From: Prochlorococcus sp. AG-347-K10
Lineage (GTDB): Bacteria; Cyanobacteriota; Cyanobacteriia; PCC-6307; Cyanobiaceae
Direction: 5' to 3'
DNA: 46,380 bases
Assembly (NCBI GenBank): GCA_003278955.1
Contig: QCCB01000012.1
Coordinates: 1-46,380, forward strand
How positions within the stretch are numbered: position 1 is the stretch's first letter; every line of letters starts with the position of its first letter. Position numbers and translations under genes: made by a program. This document shows positions 1 through 8,524 of the stretch, in pieces. Below the pieces are notes generated by a model that was given only the letters and a program-made list of their open reading frames with translations, ran no database searches and had not been told where the DNA came from.

Positions 1-1
1 C

Positions 2-70
2 ATATTGAGTAATTCTGAGGTAAATTTTGAAATAGAAAAGATTGAACGTCTCTTAGATTCAAAAAAATAA
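2..70 (+). CDS. C-terminal end of an unidentified protein (partial)
   Basis: An open frame enters from the left edge and ends in TAA after 22 codons. The visible residues are mostly charged and polar (ending EKIERLLDSKK), like the helical tail of a soluble protein. Too little remains to name a family. It lies 39 nt upstream of the DUF2232-type gene on the same strand and could be part of the same transcript. The reading frame is inferred only from the absence of stops, so it could be spurious. Confidence 0.45.
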   Translation: MLSNSEVNFEIEKIERLLDSKK

Positions 71-109
71 AAGTATGAATAAAAACTAATTAAAAATATT
101 CAACAACAA

Positions 110-748
110 ATGAAAATAACAACAAAAACTGAAGCATTAAATATTGTAGAGACCTCTTATTTAGCATCTCTTTCGTCTTTATTATGGGTTGCATTATATT
201 ATCTGCCAATTGGGGGAGCTTTATTAAGGTTGATTTTACCCCTCCCAATGATCTTGTTGCACTTGAGAAGAGGAACTAAAATCGCATTGGAAGGACTTTT
301 AATACAATTTCTACTTTTATTCATAATTATGGGTCCTGTTAGAGGAACTTTATTTTTATTTCCTTATGGGATCTTGGCTTTTTGGTTAGGTTGGTGTTGG
401 TTTAAAGAAAAGAGTTGGAAACTTAGTTTAACTGGAGGAGTTGTTATTGGAACCCTTGGCTTCTTACTAAGAGTGATAGCATTATCTACGTTGGTTGGAG
501 ATAATCTTTGGGTGTTAATTACTAGAGCGAGTTATGGTCTAATAGAAAAGTTAATTGGATTATTTAATTTACCTTTATATCCCTCAATTTTGAGTATAAA
601 ATTAGGTGCAATTTTATTAATAATTTTTCAAGAAATAGTTTATGTTTTAACTGTACATGTAGTTGCCTATTCCCTGTTTCCTAGATTTAAATTAACCATC
701 CCAGATCCTCCAAGATTATTAAATAGTCTAGTTGATTTTAATAATTGA
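110..748 (+). CDS. DUF2232-type multi-pass membrane protein
   Basis: This 212-residue protein is strongly hydrophobic, with about five or six predicted membrane segments (near residues 15-55, 60-80, 83-98, 107-130 and 160-185). It resembles the cyanobacterial DUF2232/YybS-like group of inner-membrane proteins, whose biochemical role is unknown. Short basic loops such as HLRRGTK lie between the segments. Its stop overlaps the possible TTG start of the following cobT-like gene, so the two are probably co-transcribed. The family assignment rests on general pattern; a substrate-binding component of an energy-coupling transporter is possible but not shown. Confidence 0.7.
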   Translation: MKITTKTEALNIVETSYLASLSSLLWVALYYLPIGGALLRLILPLPMILLHLRRGTKIALEGLLIQFLLLFIIMGPVRGTLFLFPYGILAFWLGWCWFKEKSWKLSLTGGVVIGTLGFLLRVIALSTLVGDNLWVLITRASYGLIEKLIGLFNLPLYPSILSIKLGAILLIIFQEIVYVLTVHVVAYSLFPRFKLTIPDPPRLLNSLVDFNN

Positions 749-759
749 AAAAAGAAAGA

Positions 760-1917
760 ATGTACAGTACAGAATTAGGGATAAATTTTTTTGGTAATGA
801 ATCCATTAAAAAAAGACAACTTAATAAGATAGAAATACTGAAAAAAAATATTAAAAATTTAAAAATATTTCTTATAATTGCTGGTACAAATACATCACAA
901 ATTCCAGGAATTTCCGCAGCAGGTATTAATGCAAAATCAAGGAGGAAAACTGCGCTCGCAGATGCCGAATTTTTGCTTGAGGGTGCTTCGAAAAATCATA
1001 AATATAAACTGCCTCCTCTTAATGCAGGAGTAACTCCGGCCCTAATTAGTCATGTTTGTTCAAAGCTTATAAAAATTTATCCAGTGATTGTTCCTCTGGG
1101 AATAGGAGCCAAGCCTTATTTTAATCATTTGGTTGTAGAAGATAGAAATTTGGGCCCATCAAATTGTCTTACTACTGGTAAATCGATGACTAAAGAGAGA
1201 GTTTTAAATCTCTATGAAAAAGGTCTTGCATTAGGAAAATCCTTAAAACAACCAGTTTTAATTTCTGAATCTGTACCGGGGGGTACCACAACTGCTCAGG
1301 CAGTAATGGAAGCTTTTGGTTTGCAGGTATCTAATTTAGTAGGGAGTAGTTTATTTAAAGCTCCAAGAGAACTAAGAAGACAAGTAGTTAAAAGAGGACT
1401 TTTCAATGCAAATTTTAAAGCTGATTTCGATTCTTTTGATGTTGTCGCTGCGGTAGGTGATCCTTTCCAAGCTTTCTCTATGGGTCTATTAATTGGTGCT
1501 AGGTTAGCAAAACAACCTGTAATATTGTCTGGAGGAAGTCAAATGTTAGCAGTCATTTTGCTTGTATTAGAATTTTTAGATGAAAAAAATAAAGATGAAT
1601 TTACTGAAGATGTTTTTATTGCGACAACTGGCTGGCTTGTGAAAGATAATTCTCTAAATGATTTAGTAAATCTAATTAATGAAAAATATGATGTCAAATT
1701 ATTAGGTTTAGCCAGTCCTTTAAATTTCAAATCTTCAAAATACAAAGAATTGAGGGATTATGAATTAGGACATGTAAAAGAAGGTGTAGGTGCTGGTGGA
1801 ATATCATTGCTGGCTTTCTTAGACGGATTTAAAAATGAAGAAATAGTTTCATTGTGTCAACAAAATCTGGAAATAATGAAGGGCCTAGGTCAAATTTCTT
1901 TAGAGAAGGATTGCTAA
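760..1917 (+). CDS. cobT: CobT-like nicotinate-nucleotide:base phosphoribosyltransferase
   Basis: CobT transfers phosphoribose from nicotinate mononucleotide to the lower-ligand base during cobalamin (in picocyanobacteria, pseudocobalamin) nucleotide-loop assembly in the cytoplasm. The sequence has the glycine-rich ESVPGGTTTAQAVMEAFG stretch, SGGSQMLAV, and a late EGVGAGG segment that corresponds to the family's catalytic glutamate region. I chose the ATG at 760. An in-frame TTG at 745 would add five residues and overlap the upstream stop, but MYSTELGINFFG reads like the natural N-terminus. The frame runs 385 residues, close to the cyanobacterial form of the family. The downstream lipoprotein gene begins directly after its stop. 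Assignment is confident; the exact base accepted cannot be read from sequence. Confidence 0.88.
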   Translation: MYSTELGINFFGNESIKKRQLNKIEILKKNIKNLKIFLIIAGTNTSQIPGISAAGINAKSRRKTALADAEFLLEGASKNHKYKLPPLNAGVTPALISHVCSKLIKIYPVIVPLGIGAKPYFNHLVVEDRNLGPSNCLTTGKSMTKERVLNLYEKGLALGKSLKQPVLISESVPGGTTTAQAVMEAFGLQVSNLVGSSLFKAPRELRRQVVKRGLFNANFKADFDSFDVVAAVGDPFQAFSMGLLIGARLAKQPVILSGGSQMLAVILLVLEFLDEKNKDEFTEDVFIATTGWLVKDNSLNDLVNLINEKYDVKLLGLASPLNFKSSKYKELRDYELGHVKEGVGAGGISLLAFLDGFKNEEIVSLCQQNLEIMKGLGQISLEKDC

Positions 1918-2916
1918 ATGTTTTTAAAATTTGCAACCAGAAGAGAATTTTTAAATTGTGGTAAGCTTTCGCTTTTGTTTTTCTTAAACTCATGCACTAA
2001 TCTACCTAATAAAATAAAAATTGCATTACAAAATCCTTTTTATCCAGAATCTTTTAAAGATACGATTCCAAAAGATTGGAAGCAGGAAAAAATTAATTTT
2101 GAAAATATTCGGCTACAAAAAAATAGAAACACAATTTTCAATTCTGACTTTACTTTAATAAATGATGGATGGATTTCTAGTATTGATTTTTCAGAATTTG
2201 AAAAAATAAATGAATATACACTGTTCGAAAATTTGGATAAGAGATCGATAGATTTTTTAGGAAGCTTTAATCAAAATCAGAGGAGTAAATTATTTCCTAT
2301 TGGCGTAGTACCCTATACAATTATCATTAAAAATAATAAAGAATTAATAAATTCAGCAAGAACATCTTGGGATTTTCTTCTTTCTAAAAAATTAACTGGG
2401 AAAATTATTTTTCCACAAAGTCCCAGAATAATATTGTCAATTGCTCAAAAAATTAATTCATCTAATTCTTTAAAAAAACTCAAAAGCCAAGCAATGTTAT
2501 TTGATGATAAAAATATGCTTAATTGGTTGATTAATTCTGATGCTATTGTCGCAATAGTTCCTTATAGTCTTTGTTCAAAATATTTAAAAATAGATCCAAG
2601 GCTTTCTTTAGTTTTTCCAAGCCAAGGCGTACCATTGATGTGGCATTTTCTGCTTAGTCGATCAAATTTAAATAATGCAATATTAATTAAATGGATTAAA
2701 TCTTTAGAAAATAAATCAATAGTAGACAAGTTAGTAAGCCAGGGTTGGTATCTTCCATTCAATAGTGATTATTTGCAAAGTAAATATAAAACTGAAATGC
2801 TCCCCATCTCAGGACCTTCTGAGAAATGTTGGGAAAATAGTTGGTCTTTCCGTGTCTTAACAAATGAACAAAAAATTAATCTTAAAAATATCTGGAATGA
2901 GTCATTATCCCCATAA
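1918..2916 (+). CDS. Periplasmic solute-binding-like lipoprotein
   Basis: The N-terminus has a basic start, a hydrophobic stretch and a lipobox-like LNSC (Cys about residue 26), so a lipid-anchored periplasmic protein is expected. The body resembles type 2 binding proteins of the polyamine/thiamine/iron class: SWDFLLSKKLTGKIIFPQSP matches the usual region-specification segment, and VFPSQGVPLMWH matches the later ligand-side strand. Length (332 residues) fits. The gene starts at the base after the cobT stop, implying translational coupling. No permease or ATPase gene adjoins it. Its 3' end overlaps the convergent reductase gene by 12 nt. Ligand unknown; a diverged or repurposed binding protein is possible. 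Confidence 0.65.
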   Translation: MFLKFATRREFLNCGKLSLLFFLNSCTNLPNKIKIALQNPFYPESFKDTIPKDWKQEKINFENIRLQKNRNTIFNSDFTLINDGWISSIDFSEFEKINEYTLFENLDKRSIDFLGSFNQNQRSKLFPIGVVPYTIIIKNNKELINSARTSWDFLLSKKLTGKIIFPQSPRIILSIAQKINSSNSLKKLKSQAMLFDDKNMLNWLINSDAIVAIVPYSLCSKYLKIDPRLSLVFPSQGVPLMWHFLLSRSNLNNAILIKWIKSLENKSIVDKLVSQGWYLPFNSDYLQSKYKTEMLPISGPSEKCWENSWSFRVLTNEQKINLKNIWNESLSP

Positions 2917-4047
2917 TCTTTTTGAAGGATTTTCATTTAATAAGTTATGAGTTTCCTTTAATAAATTTGGTATATCTAATTTACTAGGACATTTAGGAAC
3001 ACATTCATTACATTCTTGACAAAATAAGGAATTTTTTTCTTCCCACCAGTGGCCAGCTTTTCCTATTAAATTGTATCTTTCTTTTGAAAATTCTAATTGG
3101 CCATAACCAACAGATATATTTCTTAAACGAAGTATTTCTGGAATAGGCACTTCATTTGGACATGGAAGACAAGATCTACATTGCTCACATTTGGTCGAGT
3201 TTAATCTTTCATTAGAAACTTCCTCAATTTTATTAAGGGCGCTTTTTTCAAGTTTTGTAAGCTTCTCGAATGAGTTTCTAAGTTTATGCGCAAATTCAAA
3301 ATCTTTTTTGTTTGTCGCCCCCAAGGATAAAGTTGTAATGCCTTTTGCCAGAAGAAAGCGATACGCTAATTCTAATGGATGAAAAGGCTTAGAGGCCTCT
3401 ATCAAAATATCACTTGGAGAATACAATCTACCGCCTTTATCTGCAGGTGATATTGCTAAAACTCCCATACCTTTTTTTATTGCTTCCTCTGCTAAAGCAA
3501 TCTTAGATTGATCTAAATAATGTAAATGAAGACTACAAAAAGAAAAAACTTCACAGTTAATTGCATCTTTAATTAGTGAATAACTTCCGTGAGAACTAAA
3601 ACCGACTTGATCAACTAGTTCCTTATCAAGTATCCAAGATATAAATTTCTTACCCTCTCCAGCAAGAACCCAATCTAAATGTTGTTTTAAGTTGAGTCCG
3701 TGAATTGCAAGATTATTAATTTTCTCGCGATTTAAATTTTTAAGAGACTTTTTAAAATTATTTTTTAAAAATTCAAAATCACCCTTTGGTAAAACTTTGG
3801 AAGTAATCACCCAATTTTTTTCTTTTATATTCTCCTCTATTGCTAATTTTTTTATTGAATTTCCAATAAGTGATTCAGCATCACCATAAGAGGGTGCTGT
3901 TTCTATGTGGTTAATTCCTACATAATGTGCATTTTTTATTATGCTATACATTTTTTCTAGACTTTCAGTTGCTCGCATTGTCCCTAAAGTGAATAAGCTC
4001 ACTTTCGCCCCTCTACCAAATGATCTTTTTTGTGAATTAATAATCAT
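2905..4047 (-). CDS. Aldo/keto reductase with C-terminal ferredoxin-like Fe-S domain
   Basis: A 380-residue NADPH-dependent oxidoreductase of the AKR superfamily with an added Fe-S domain. The barrel part shows the catalytic Tyr in TAPSYGDAES, the Lys in VITSKVLP and the His in AIHGLN. The usual Asp before TA is Glu here (HIETAPSYG). After about residue 285 come two cysteine clusters, CEQCRSCLPCP and CQECNECVPKCP; the second fits a 4Fe-4S site. The family includes many cyanobacterial members with no known substrate. It faces riboflavin synthase divergently across 112 nt and converges on the lipoprotein gene with a 12-nt overlap. Confidence 0.88.
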   Translation of the reverse strand: MIINSQKRSFGRGAKVSLFTLGTMRATESLEKMYSIIKNAHYVGINHIETAPSYGDAESLIGNSIKKLAIEENIKEKNWVITSKVLPKGDFEFLKNNFKKSLKNLNREKINNLAIHGLNLKQHLDWVLAGEGKKFISWILDKELVDQVGFSSHGSYSLIKDAINCEVFSFCSLHLHYLDQSKIALAEEAIKKGMGVLAISPADKGGRLYSPSDILIEASKPFHPLELAYRFLLAKGITTLSLGATNKKDFEFAHKLRNSFEKLTKLEKSALNKIEEVSNERLNSTKCEQCRSCLPCPNEVPIPEILRLRNISVGYGQLEFSKERYNLIGKAGHWWEEKNSLFCQECNECVPKCPSKLDIPNLLKETHNLLNENPSKRLWG

Positions 4048-4159
4048 CTAAATATGATCAATTGCTTTTTATTTACTCTTTAATTTATTTATAGTTGAAA
4101 ATCATTTAAAGTAAATTAAAGTAAATACAAAATTTTGCAAAAATATTTTTCTTAAATCT

Positions 4160-4813
4160 ATGTTTACAGGAATAATTCAATCAGTTGGAAAACTAAGACA
4201 AGAAAAAAATATTTTAGAAATTGAAATTCTAGATAATTTATTTGATATGGCAATCGGTGACAGCATAGCTGTTGATGGAATTTGTTTGACAGTTAAAGAG
4301 ATTTTTCAAAATAAATTTACTGTTGATGTTAGTGAGGAGACATTAAAAAAAACAACTTTAGGAGTAAAGTCGAACCTGAATCAGATTGTTAATTTGGAGC
4401 CCGCTCTTAGGGTGTCTGACCGTCTAGGAGGGCATATAGTCAGCGGACATGTTGATGGTCTTGGAACAGTTGAGAATATAGAAAAATTAGAGAAATCTTG
4501 GCTCTTATCAATAAAGTGGAAAAATAATAATTTTTCAAAATATGTAGTTAATAAAGGGAGTATTTGTGTAAATGGTATAAGTCTTACGATTGCAAAATAT
4601 GAGCGGGAAGGAGAAATATTTACTATTGCGATAATTCCTCATACTTGGCATAACACAAATCTGAATAAATTAAATATCGGTGACAGCGTAAACCTTGAAG
4701 CAGATGCACTAATTAAATATGTAGAGAAATTACTTTTATTTAATAAAAATAGTAATCAAGATTTATCTTCTAATAATATTTCTTCCGAGTGGCTTAAAGA
4801 AAACGGTTGGTAA
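4160..4813 (+). CDS. ribE: Riboflavin synthase, alpha subunit
   Basis: This enzyme dismutates two molecules of 6,7-dimethyl-8-ribityllumazine into riboflavin, the last step of riboflavin synthesis. The 217-residue protein starts with the family-typical MFTGIIQ. It contains two lumazine-binding barrels: the first with VDGICLTV (about residue 37), the second with GHIVSGHVDGLG (about 95) and VNGISLTI (about 136), followed by IPHTWHNTNL. No FMN riboswitch features are evident in the 112-nt upstream spacer. It ends 10 nt from the convergent AbrB-like gene. Confidence 0.95.
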   Translation: MFTGIIQSVGKLRQEKNILEIEILDNLFDMAIGDSIAVDGICLTVKEIFQNKFTVDVSEETLKKTTLGVKSNLNQIVNLEPALRVSDRLGGHIVSGHVDGLGTVENIEKLEKSWLLSIKWKNNNFSKYVVNKGSICVNGISLTIAKYEREGEIFTIAIIPHTWHNTNLNKLNIGDSVNLEADALIKYVEKLLLFNKNSNQDLSSNNISSEWLKENGW

Positions 4814-4823
4814 AATATATTTT

Positions 4824-5177
4824 TTAATTTAATGGAATCAGATAAATTGTTTTTGACTCTTTCTTAAGATCGATTTTAAATTCCTGACCAGGTTCTAGAC
4901 CTAATTTTTTGGTGTAGGCATGACCAATTAATAGGTTCCCATTGCCATGAACTTTAGTTTTGTATTCTGTCTGTCTCCCTCTTGAAGCTCTATTACCATT
5001 TTTCCCCTGACGACCTTTTCCTATTTTGTAACCCTTAGCTTCGATAAGCGCCTTATAAAAACTTTTTCTTAAGATTCTTCCACTAGGACCTATGTAACCA
5101 CAACCTTTTGCTATCTCATCTTCAGATTTTTTACTTAATAATTTTGCTTTTTCAAGAAGTTCTTTTCCTTCTAGCAT
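4824..5177 (-). CDS. AbrB-like transcriptional regulator (cyAbrB type)
   Basis: A 117-residue protein of the cyanobacterial AbrB-like family, DNA-binding global regulators linked to carbon/nitrogen balance and stress. The N-terminal half has a helical segment, then CGYIGPSGRILRKSFYKAL and a basic linker (KGRQGKNGNRASRGRQ). The C-terminal half, GNLLIGHAYTKKLGLEPGQEF, matches the swapped-hairpin AbrB/SpoVT domain, which in this family lies at the C-terminus. It is monocistronic, 97 nt upstream of the ctaE end on the same strand. Target genes cannot be deduced from this window. Confidence 0.88.
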   Translation of the reverse strand: MLEGKELLEKAKLLSKKSEDEIAKGCGYIGPSGRILRKSFYKALIEAKGYKIGKGRQGKNGNRASRGRQTEYKTKVHGNGNLLIGHAYTKKLGLEPGQEFKIDLKKESKTIYLIPLN

Positions 5178-5274
5178 TATCTGACAAATTTCTAACTATA
5201 TATTCTTACTAAAAAGGAGAATTGTGGCAATATAAATTAATAAAAAATATATTTAATTTTTTTAATTTAGTTTT

Positions 5275-5877
5275 TTATAAAAGATACAAAATAATAAATA
5301 AAACAACCCATATTCCATCTACAAAATGCCAGTACAATTCAACAGCTTCCAATGGGAACATATTTTGACTAGTTAATCTTCCACCATTGATTCTCGATTG
5401 CCAAGCAATAATTAAAATCATTAAAGTGCCTAACGTGACATGTAATCCATGAAAACCAGTAAGAGCATAAAAAGTACTTGCAAATAAATTATCAGTTAAT
5501 CCAAAAGGCAAATGAAAATATTCAAATAATTGACATATTAAAAATATAATTCCAAGAAAAGCAGTAATAAATAACCATTTTTGGGAATCAGAGTTTTTAT
5601 CTTTTAAAAGTGCTTTGCCTGCTTTATGGAAAGTTGCACTACTAACAAGTAATAAAATTGTATTGAGTGTCGGTATTGGTAGTTCTAATTCATAAATAGC
5701 ACCATCAGGTAATGGATTAACTGCTTTATAAGTTAAATAAGCAGCAAAGAATCCAGCAAAAGTCATTCCGTCTGCAATTAGGAAAGTTATAAGACCAAAC
5801 ATTCTGAAGTCTTCATGTGTTTCATTAACTTCAGAATTATTTTTTTGAATTTCTTTTGAGCTATCTAGTGTTGTCAT
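5275..5877 (-). CDS. ctaE: Cytochrome c oxidase subunit III
   Basis: Subunit III of the aa3-type terminal oxidase in the thylakoid or plasma membrane. The 200-residue protein has about five membrane helices, as usual for bacterial short forms lacking the first two helices. Recognisable segments are FGLITFLIADGMTFAGFFAAYL (which holds the conserved acidic residue near the second visible helix), TGFHGLHVTLGT and ELYWHFVDGIWVVLFIILYL at the C-terminus. It is the last gene of ctaC-ctaD-ctaE, 6 nt after ctaD. Confidence 0.95.
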   Translation of the reverse strand: MTTLDSSKEIQKNNSEVNETHEDFRMFGLITFLIADGMTFAGFFAAYLTYKAVNPLPDGAIYELELPIPTLNTILLLVSSATFHKAGKALLKDKNSDSQKWLFITAFLGIIFLICQLFEYFHLPFGLTDNLFASTFYALTGFHGLHVTLGTLMILIIAWQSRINGGRLTSQNMFPLEAVELYWHFVDGIWVVLFIILYLL

Positions 5878-5883
5878 ATGTTT

Positions 5884-7509
5884 TTATTTTTGTTCAGAAA
5901 TTTCTTTACCATAACCATAAGGTTCTTCAACTAATGGAGCTTCTCCTTCCCAATTTTCAACAGGAGGTGGAGAAGATGTTAACCATTCAGGTGTAAGAGC
6001 ATTCCAAGGGTTATCTCCAGCATTTTTTCCATTTCTCACACTTAGGAATACGTTAATTAAGAAAGGAATTGTACTTATAGCCATCAAAAGAGCCCCAAGG
6101 CTACTAATTTGATTAACGAACTGGAATTGAGGATCATATTCTGCAACTCTTCTGGGCATTCCATTTAAACCAAGCCAATGTTGAGGAGCAAAGCACAAGT
6201 TAAATCCAATAAAAGTAATGATAAAGTGTAAAATTCCTAATTTTTCATTGAGCATTTTCCCAGTTACTTTGGGGAACCAATGATAAATTGAAGAGAAAAT
6301 AATAAAAACAGTCCCTCCATAAACTATGTAATGAAAATGGGCTACAACGAAATAGGTATCATGTACGTGAATATCGAAAGGTACCTGTGCCAAAGCAACT
6401 CCTGTAATACCTCCAAAAACAAAATTTATAATAAATCCGCAAGAGAATAACATTGCACTATTTATGGAAATTTTACCTCCCCATAATGTTGCAACCCAAT
6501 TGAAAAATTTTATACCCGTCGGAACAGCAATAAATGCTGTGGCGATAGTAAAAAATAATCTCATCCAAGGGGGTGTTCCACTCGTAAACATGTGATGCGC
6601 CCAAACAACTAAACCTAAAACTACTATTCCCATTATGGAAAAAACCATTGTTGTATATCCAAAAAGTGGTTTTCTAGCATGTACAGGAAGTATTTCACTG
6701 ACTAAACCAAAGGCAGGAAGGACCATAATGTATACAGCTGGATGAGAATAAAACCAAAATAAATGCTGATAAACTACGACATTGCCACCTAAAACAGGAT
6801 TGAAAAAACCTGTATTAGCGATGATATCGAAGCTAAGTAGAATTAAAGTTCCTGCTAAAACAGGAGTTGACAAAACAACTAATAGACTTGTTCCTAGCAT
6901 TGCCCAACAATACATTGGCAATTGCATAAGTTTTAATCCTGGCCTTCTTAATTTGATAATAGTCGCGATAAAGTTTATTCCACCAAATATAGAACTGCCT
7001 CCAAGTAATAGAACGCTCAGAATCCAAATAATTTGTCCTGATTGAGGAGTAGTTATGCTCAATGGAGGATAAGCCGTCCATCCAGCCTGAGCAGCACCCT
7101 CAACAAAATAGCTTGCTACCAGCATCAAACCTGAAGGAGGAATTAACCAAAAAGCTACAGCATTCAATCTTGGGAATGCCATATCTCTAGCACCTACATA
7201 AAATGGAATTAAATAATTTCCAAAAGCACCGTTAACTACAGGCACTATCCATAGGAAAATCATTATTGTTCCATGTAGGGTTAAAACTTGGTTATATACA
7301 TCTCTCGGCATAAAGTCAGACATCGGACTAGCTAGTTCAATTCTTATAGCGCTAGCTAAGGTTCCTCCTATTAAATAGAAAAGAAAACCGCAGACTAAGT
7401 ATTGTATCCCAATTACTTTATGATCAAGGCTAAAACTAAAGTATCTAAGCCAGCCTTTAGGTTGAAGACTTTCATTATTAGTTTTTTGTGGATCAATTGA
7501 TATTGTCAT
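5884..7509 (-). CDS. ctaD: Cytochrome c oxidase subunit I (A2-type heme-copper oxidase)
   Basis: Catalytic subunit that reduces O2 to water and pumps protons. Twelve membrane helices fit the 541 residues. Ligands are visible: heme a His in LTLHGTIMI (about residue 75), the Cu-B His and cross-linking Tyr in YSHPAVYIM (about 254), the His pair in WAHHMFTSG (about 304), and both heme His in VVAHFHYIVYG (about 390). The helix VI motif is YSHPxV, the A2-subfamily signature, rather than HPEVY of the A1 type. The start overlaps the ctaC stop by 4 nt, so translation is likely coupled. Confidence 0.97.
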   Translation of the reverse strand: MTISIDPQKTNNESLQPKGWLRYFSFSLDHKVIGIQYLVCGFLFYLIGGTLASAIRIELASPMSDFMPRDVYNQVLTLHGTIMIFLWIVPVVNGAFGNYLIPFYVGARDMAFPRLNAVAFWLIPPSGLMLVASYFVEGAAQAGWTAYPPLSITTPQSGQIIWILSVLLLGGSSIFGGINFIATIIKLRRPGLKLMQLPMYCWAMLGTSLLVVLSTPVLAGTLILLSFDIIANTGFFNPVLGGNVVVYQHLFWFYSHPAVYIMVLPAFGLVSEILPVHARKPLFGYTTMVFSIMGIVVLGLVVWAHHMFTSGTPPWMRLFFTIATAFIAVPTGIKFFNWVATLWGGKISINSAMLFSCGFIINFVFGGITGVALAQVPFDIHVHDTYFVVAHFHYIVYGGTVFIIFSSIYHWFPKVTGKMLNEKLGILHFIITFIGFNLCFAPQHWLGLNGMPRRVAEYDPQFQFVNQISSLGALLMAISTIPFLINVFLSVRNGKNAGDNPWNALTPEWLTSSPPPVENWEGEAPLVEEPYGYGKEISEQK

Positions 7510-8309
7510 AAATTCACCTCTGGTTTTTTATTTTTGTTAAACCATTGGTTGTAATCAGATTCTTCTTCCACAATTATGGAGGCTCTCATTCCTCCATGAT
7601 ATGGACCACATAATTCTGCGCAAATTATCGGATATTTTCCTACTTTCGTTGGAGTGAAATTTAGAATAGTCGGCTGTCCAGGAATAATATCCTGTTTGAT
7701 TCTGAACTCTGGTACCCAAAAAGCATGAATCACATCTTTGGATTCCATTTTCATTGATACTTTTTGATCAACAGGAACGTGTAGTTCTCCTGATATGAAA
7801 TTGCCCTTGGGATAATTGAATAGAAATGCAAATTGCATGGCTGAAACTTCAATTGATAAATTATTTAGTGCTATTTCATTATCAGAGCTTTGACTTATTC
7901 CAGCCCAAATTTTTTCGGTATTAGAACTCATCATTTCGTGATTATGATTTAATTCTTTCATCCCTCCCATTCGATCGTAGATGTTGTAGCTGTATAAACC
8001 TATTAATAAAACAATTATTGAAGGGATAATTGTCCATACAATTTCTAAGCTTAAATTTCCCTCTAAAGCTATGCCATCGCCTATCTGATCATTTCTTTTT
8101 CTAAACTTAAATAAGCTATATATAACAGCTATTGTCATTCCTATAAAAATGATTAATCCAATGATGAAAAGAATTTTAAAGAGTTCATCGTAAATTGGTG
8201 CATTAATACTTGCTTCAGCTGGGAGCAAATTTACATTAAAACCAATCCAAAAAGATATAGCAAAAACGAGGGAAATAATTAGTATTAAATAAAAGTTTTT
8301 ATTTAACAA
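7506..8309 (-). CDS. ctaC: Cytochrome c oxidase subunit II
   Basis: This subunit takes electrons from cytochrome c6 or plastocyanin through the dinuclear Cu-A centre. The 267-residue protein has two N-terminal helices (about residues 6-25 and 45-67) and a soluble cupredoxin domain. Cu-A ligands are visible: the His in DVIHAFWVPEF, then CAELCGPYHGGM supplying two Cys, His and Met. An insertion rich in His/Met (KELNHNHEMMSS) lies before the copper domain. It is the first gene of ctaCDE and starts 215 nt from the divergent ctaA gene. Confidence 0.96.
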   Translation of the reverse strand: MLNKNFYLILIISLVFAISFWIGFNVNLLPAEASINAPIYDELFKILFIIGLIIFIGMTIAVIYSLFKFRKRNDQIGDGIALEGNLSLEIVWTIIPSIIVLLIGLYSYNIYDRMGGMKELNHNHEMMSSNTEKIWAGISQSSDNEIALNNLSIEVSAMQFAFLFNYPKGNFISGELHVPVDQKVSMKMESKDVIHAFWVPEFRIKQDIIPGQPTILNFTPTKVGKYPIICAELCGPYHGGMRASIIVEEESDYNQWFNKNKKPEVNL

Positions 8310-8524
8310 TTGATCTCTAAAAATTTGTATTTATATCCTCAAGATATTCAATTTTTTTAATCCTGCATCCTTTGTTAAAAGAAAAACATTTAAATTCACA
8401 ACTTCTTAAGATTTATGAAATAAAAGGCGTATTATTAATAACTTTTTAGAGTTAATTGTCAGGGAAAAAAGATTAAATTAGTAAATTATTTTTTAAATTA
8501 AACATATTAATTTTTAATTAATGT
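8310..8524. promoter_or_regulatory. Divergent promoter region between ctaC and ctaA
   Basis: This 215-nt AT-rich spacer separates two leftward-reading oxidase structural genes from the rightward heme A synthesis genes. It must contain both promoters. Several TATTAAT/TAATTTT-like stretches could act as -10 elements, but none stands out, and I see no strong inverted repeat. A shared regulator would allow apo-oxidase and heme A supply to be matched; this is inference from the layout. Confidence 0.5.

Noticed and set aside
6833..7081. Alternative frames inside ctaD
   Set aside because: They overlap well-conserved oxidase helices in other frames and show no protein-like features.
8310..8524. Small ORF or ncRNA in the ctaC-ctaA spacer
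   Set aside because: No sensible start-to-stop frame and no strong hairpin; treated only as a promoter region.
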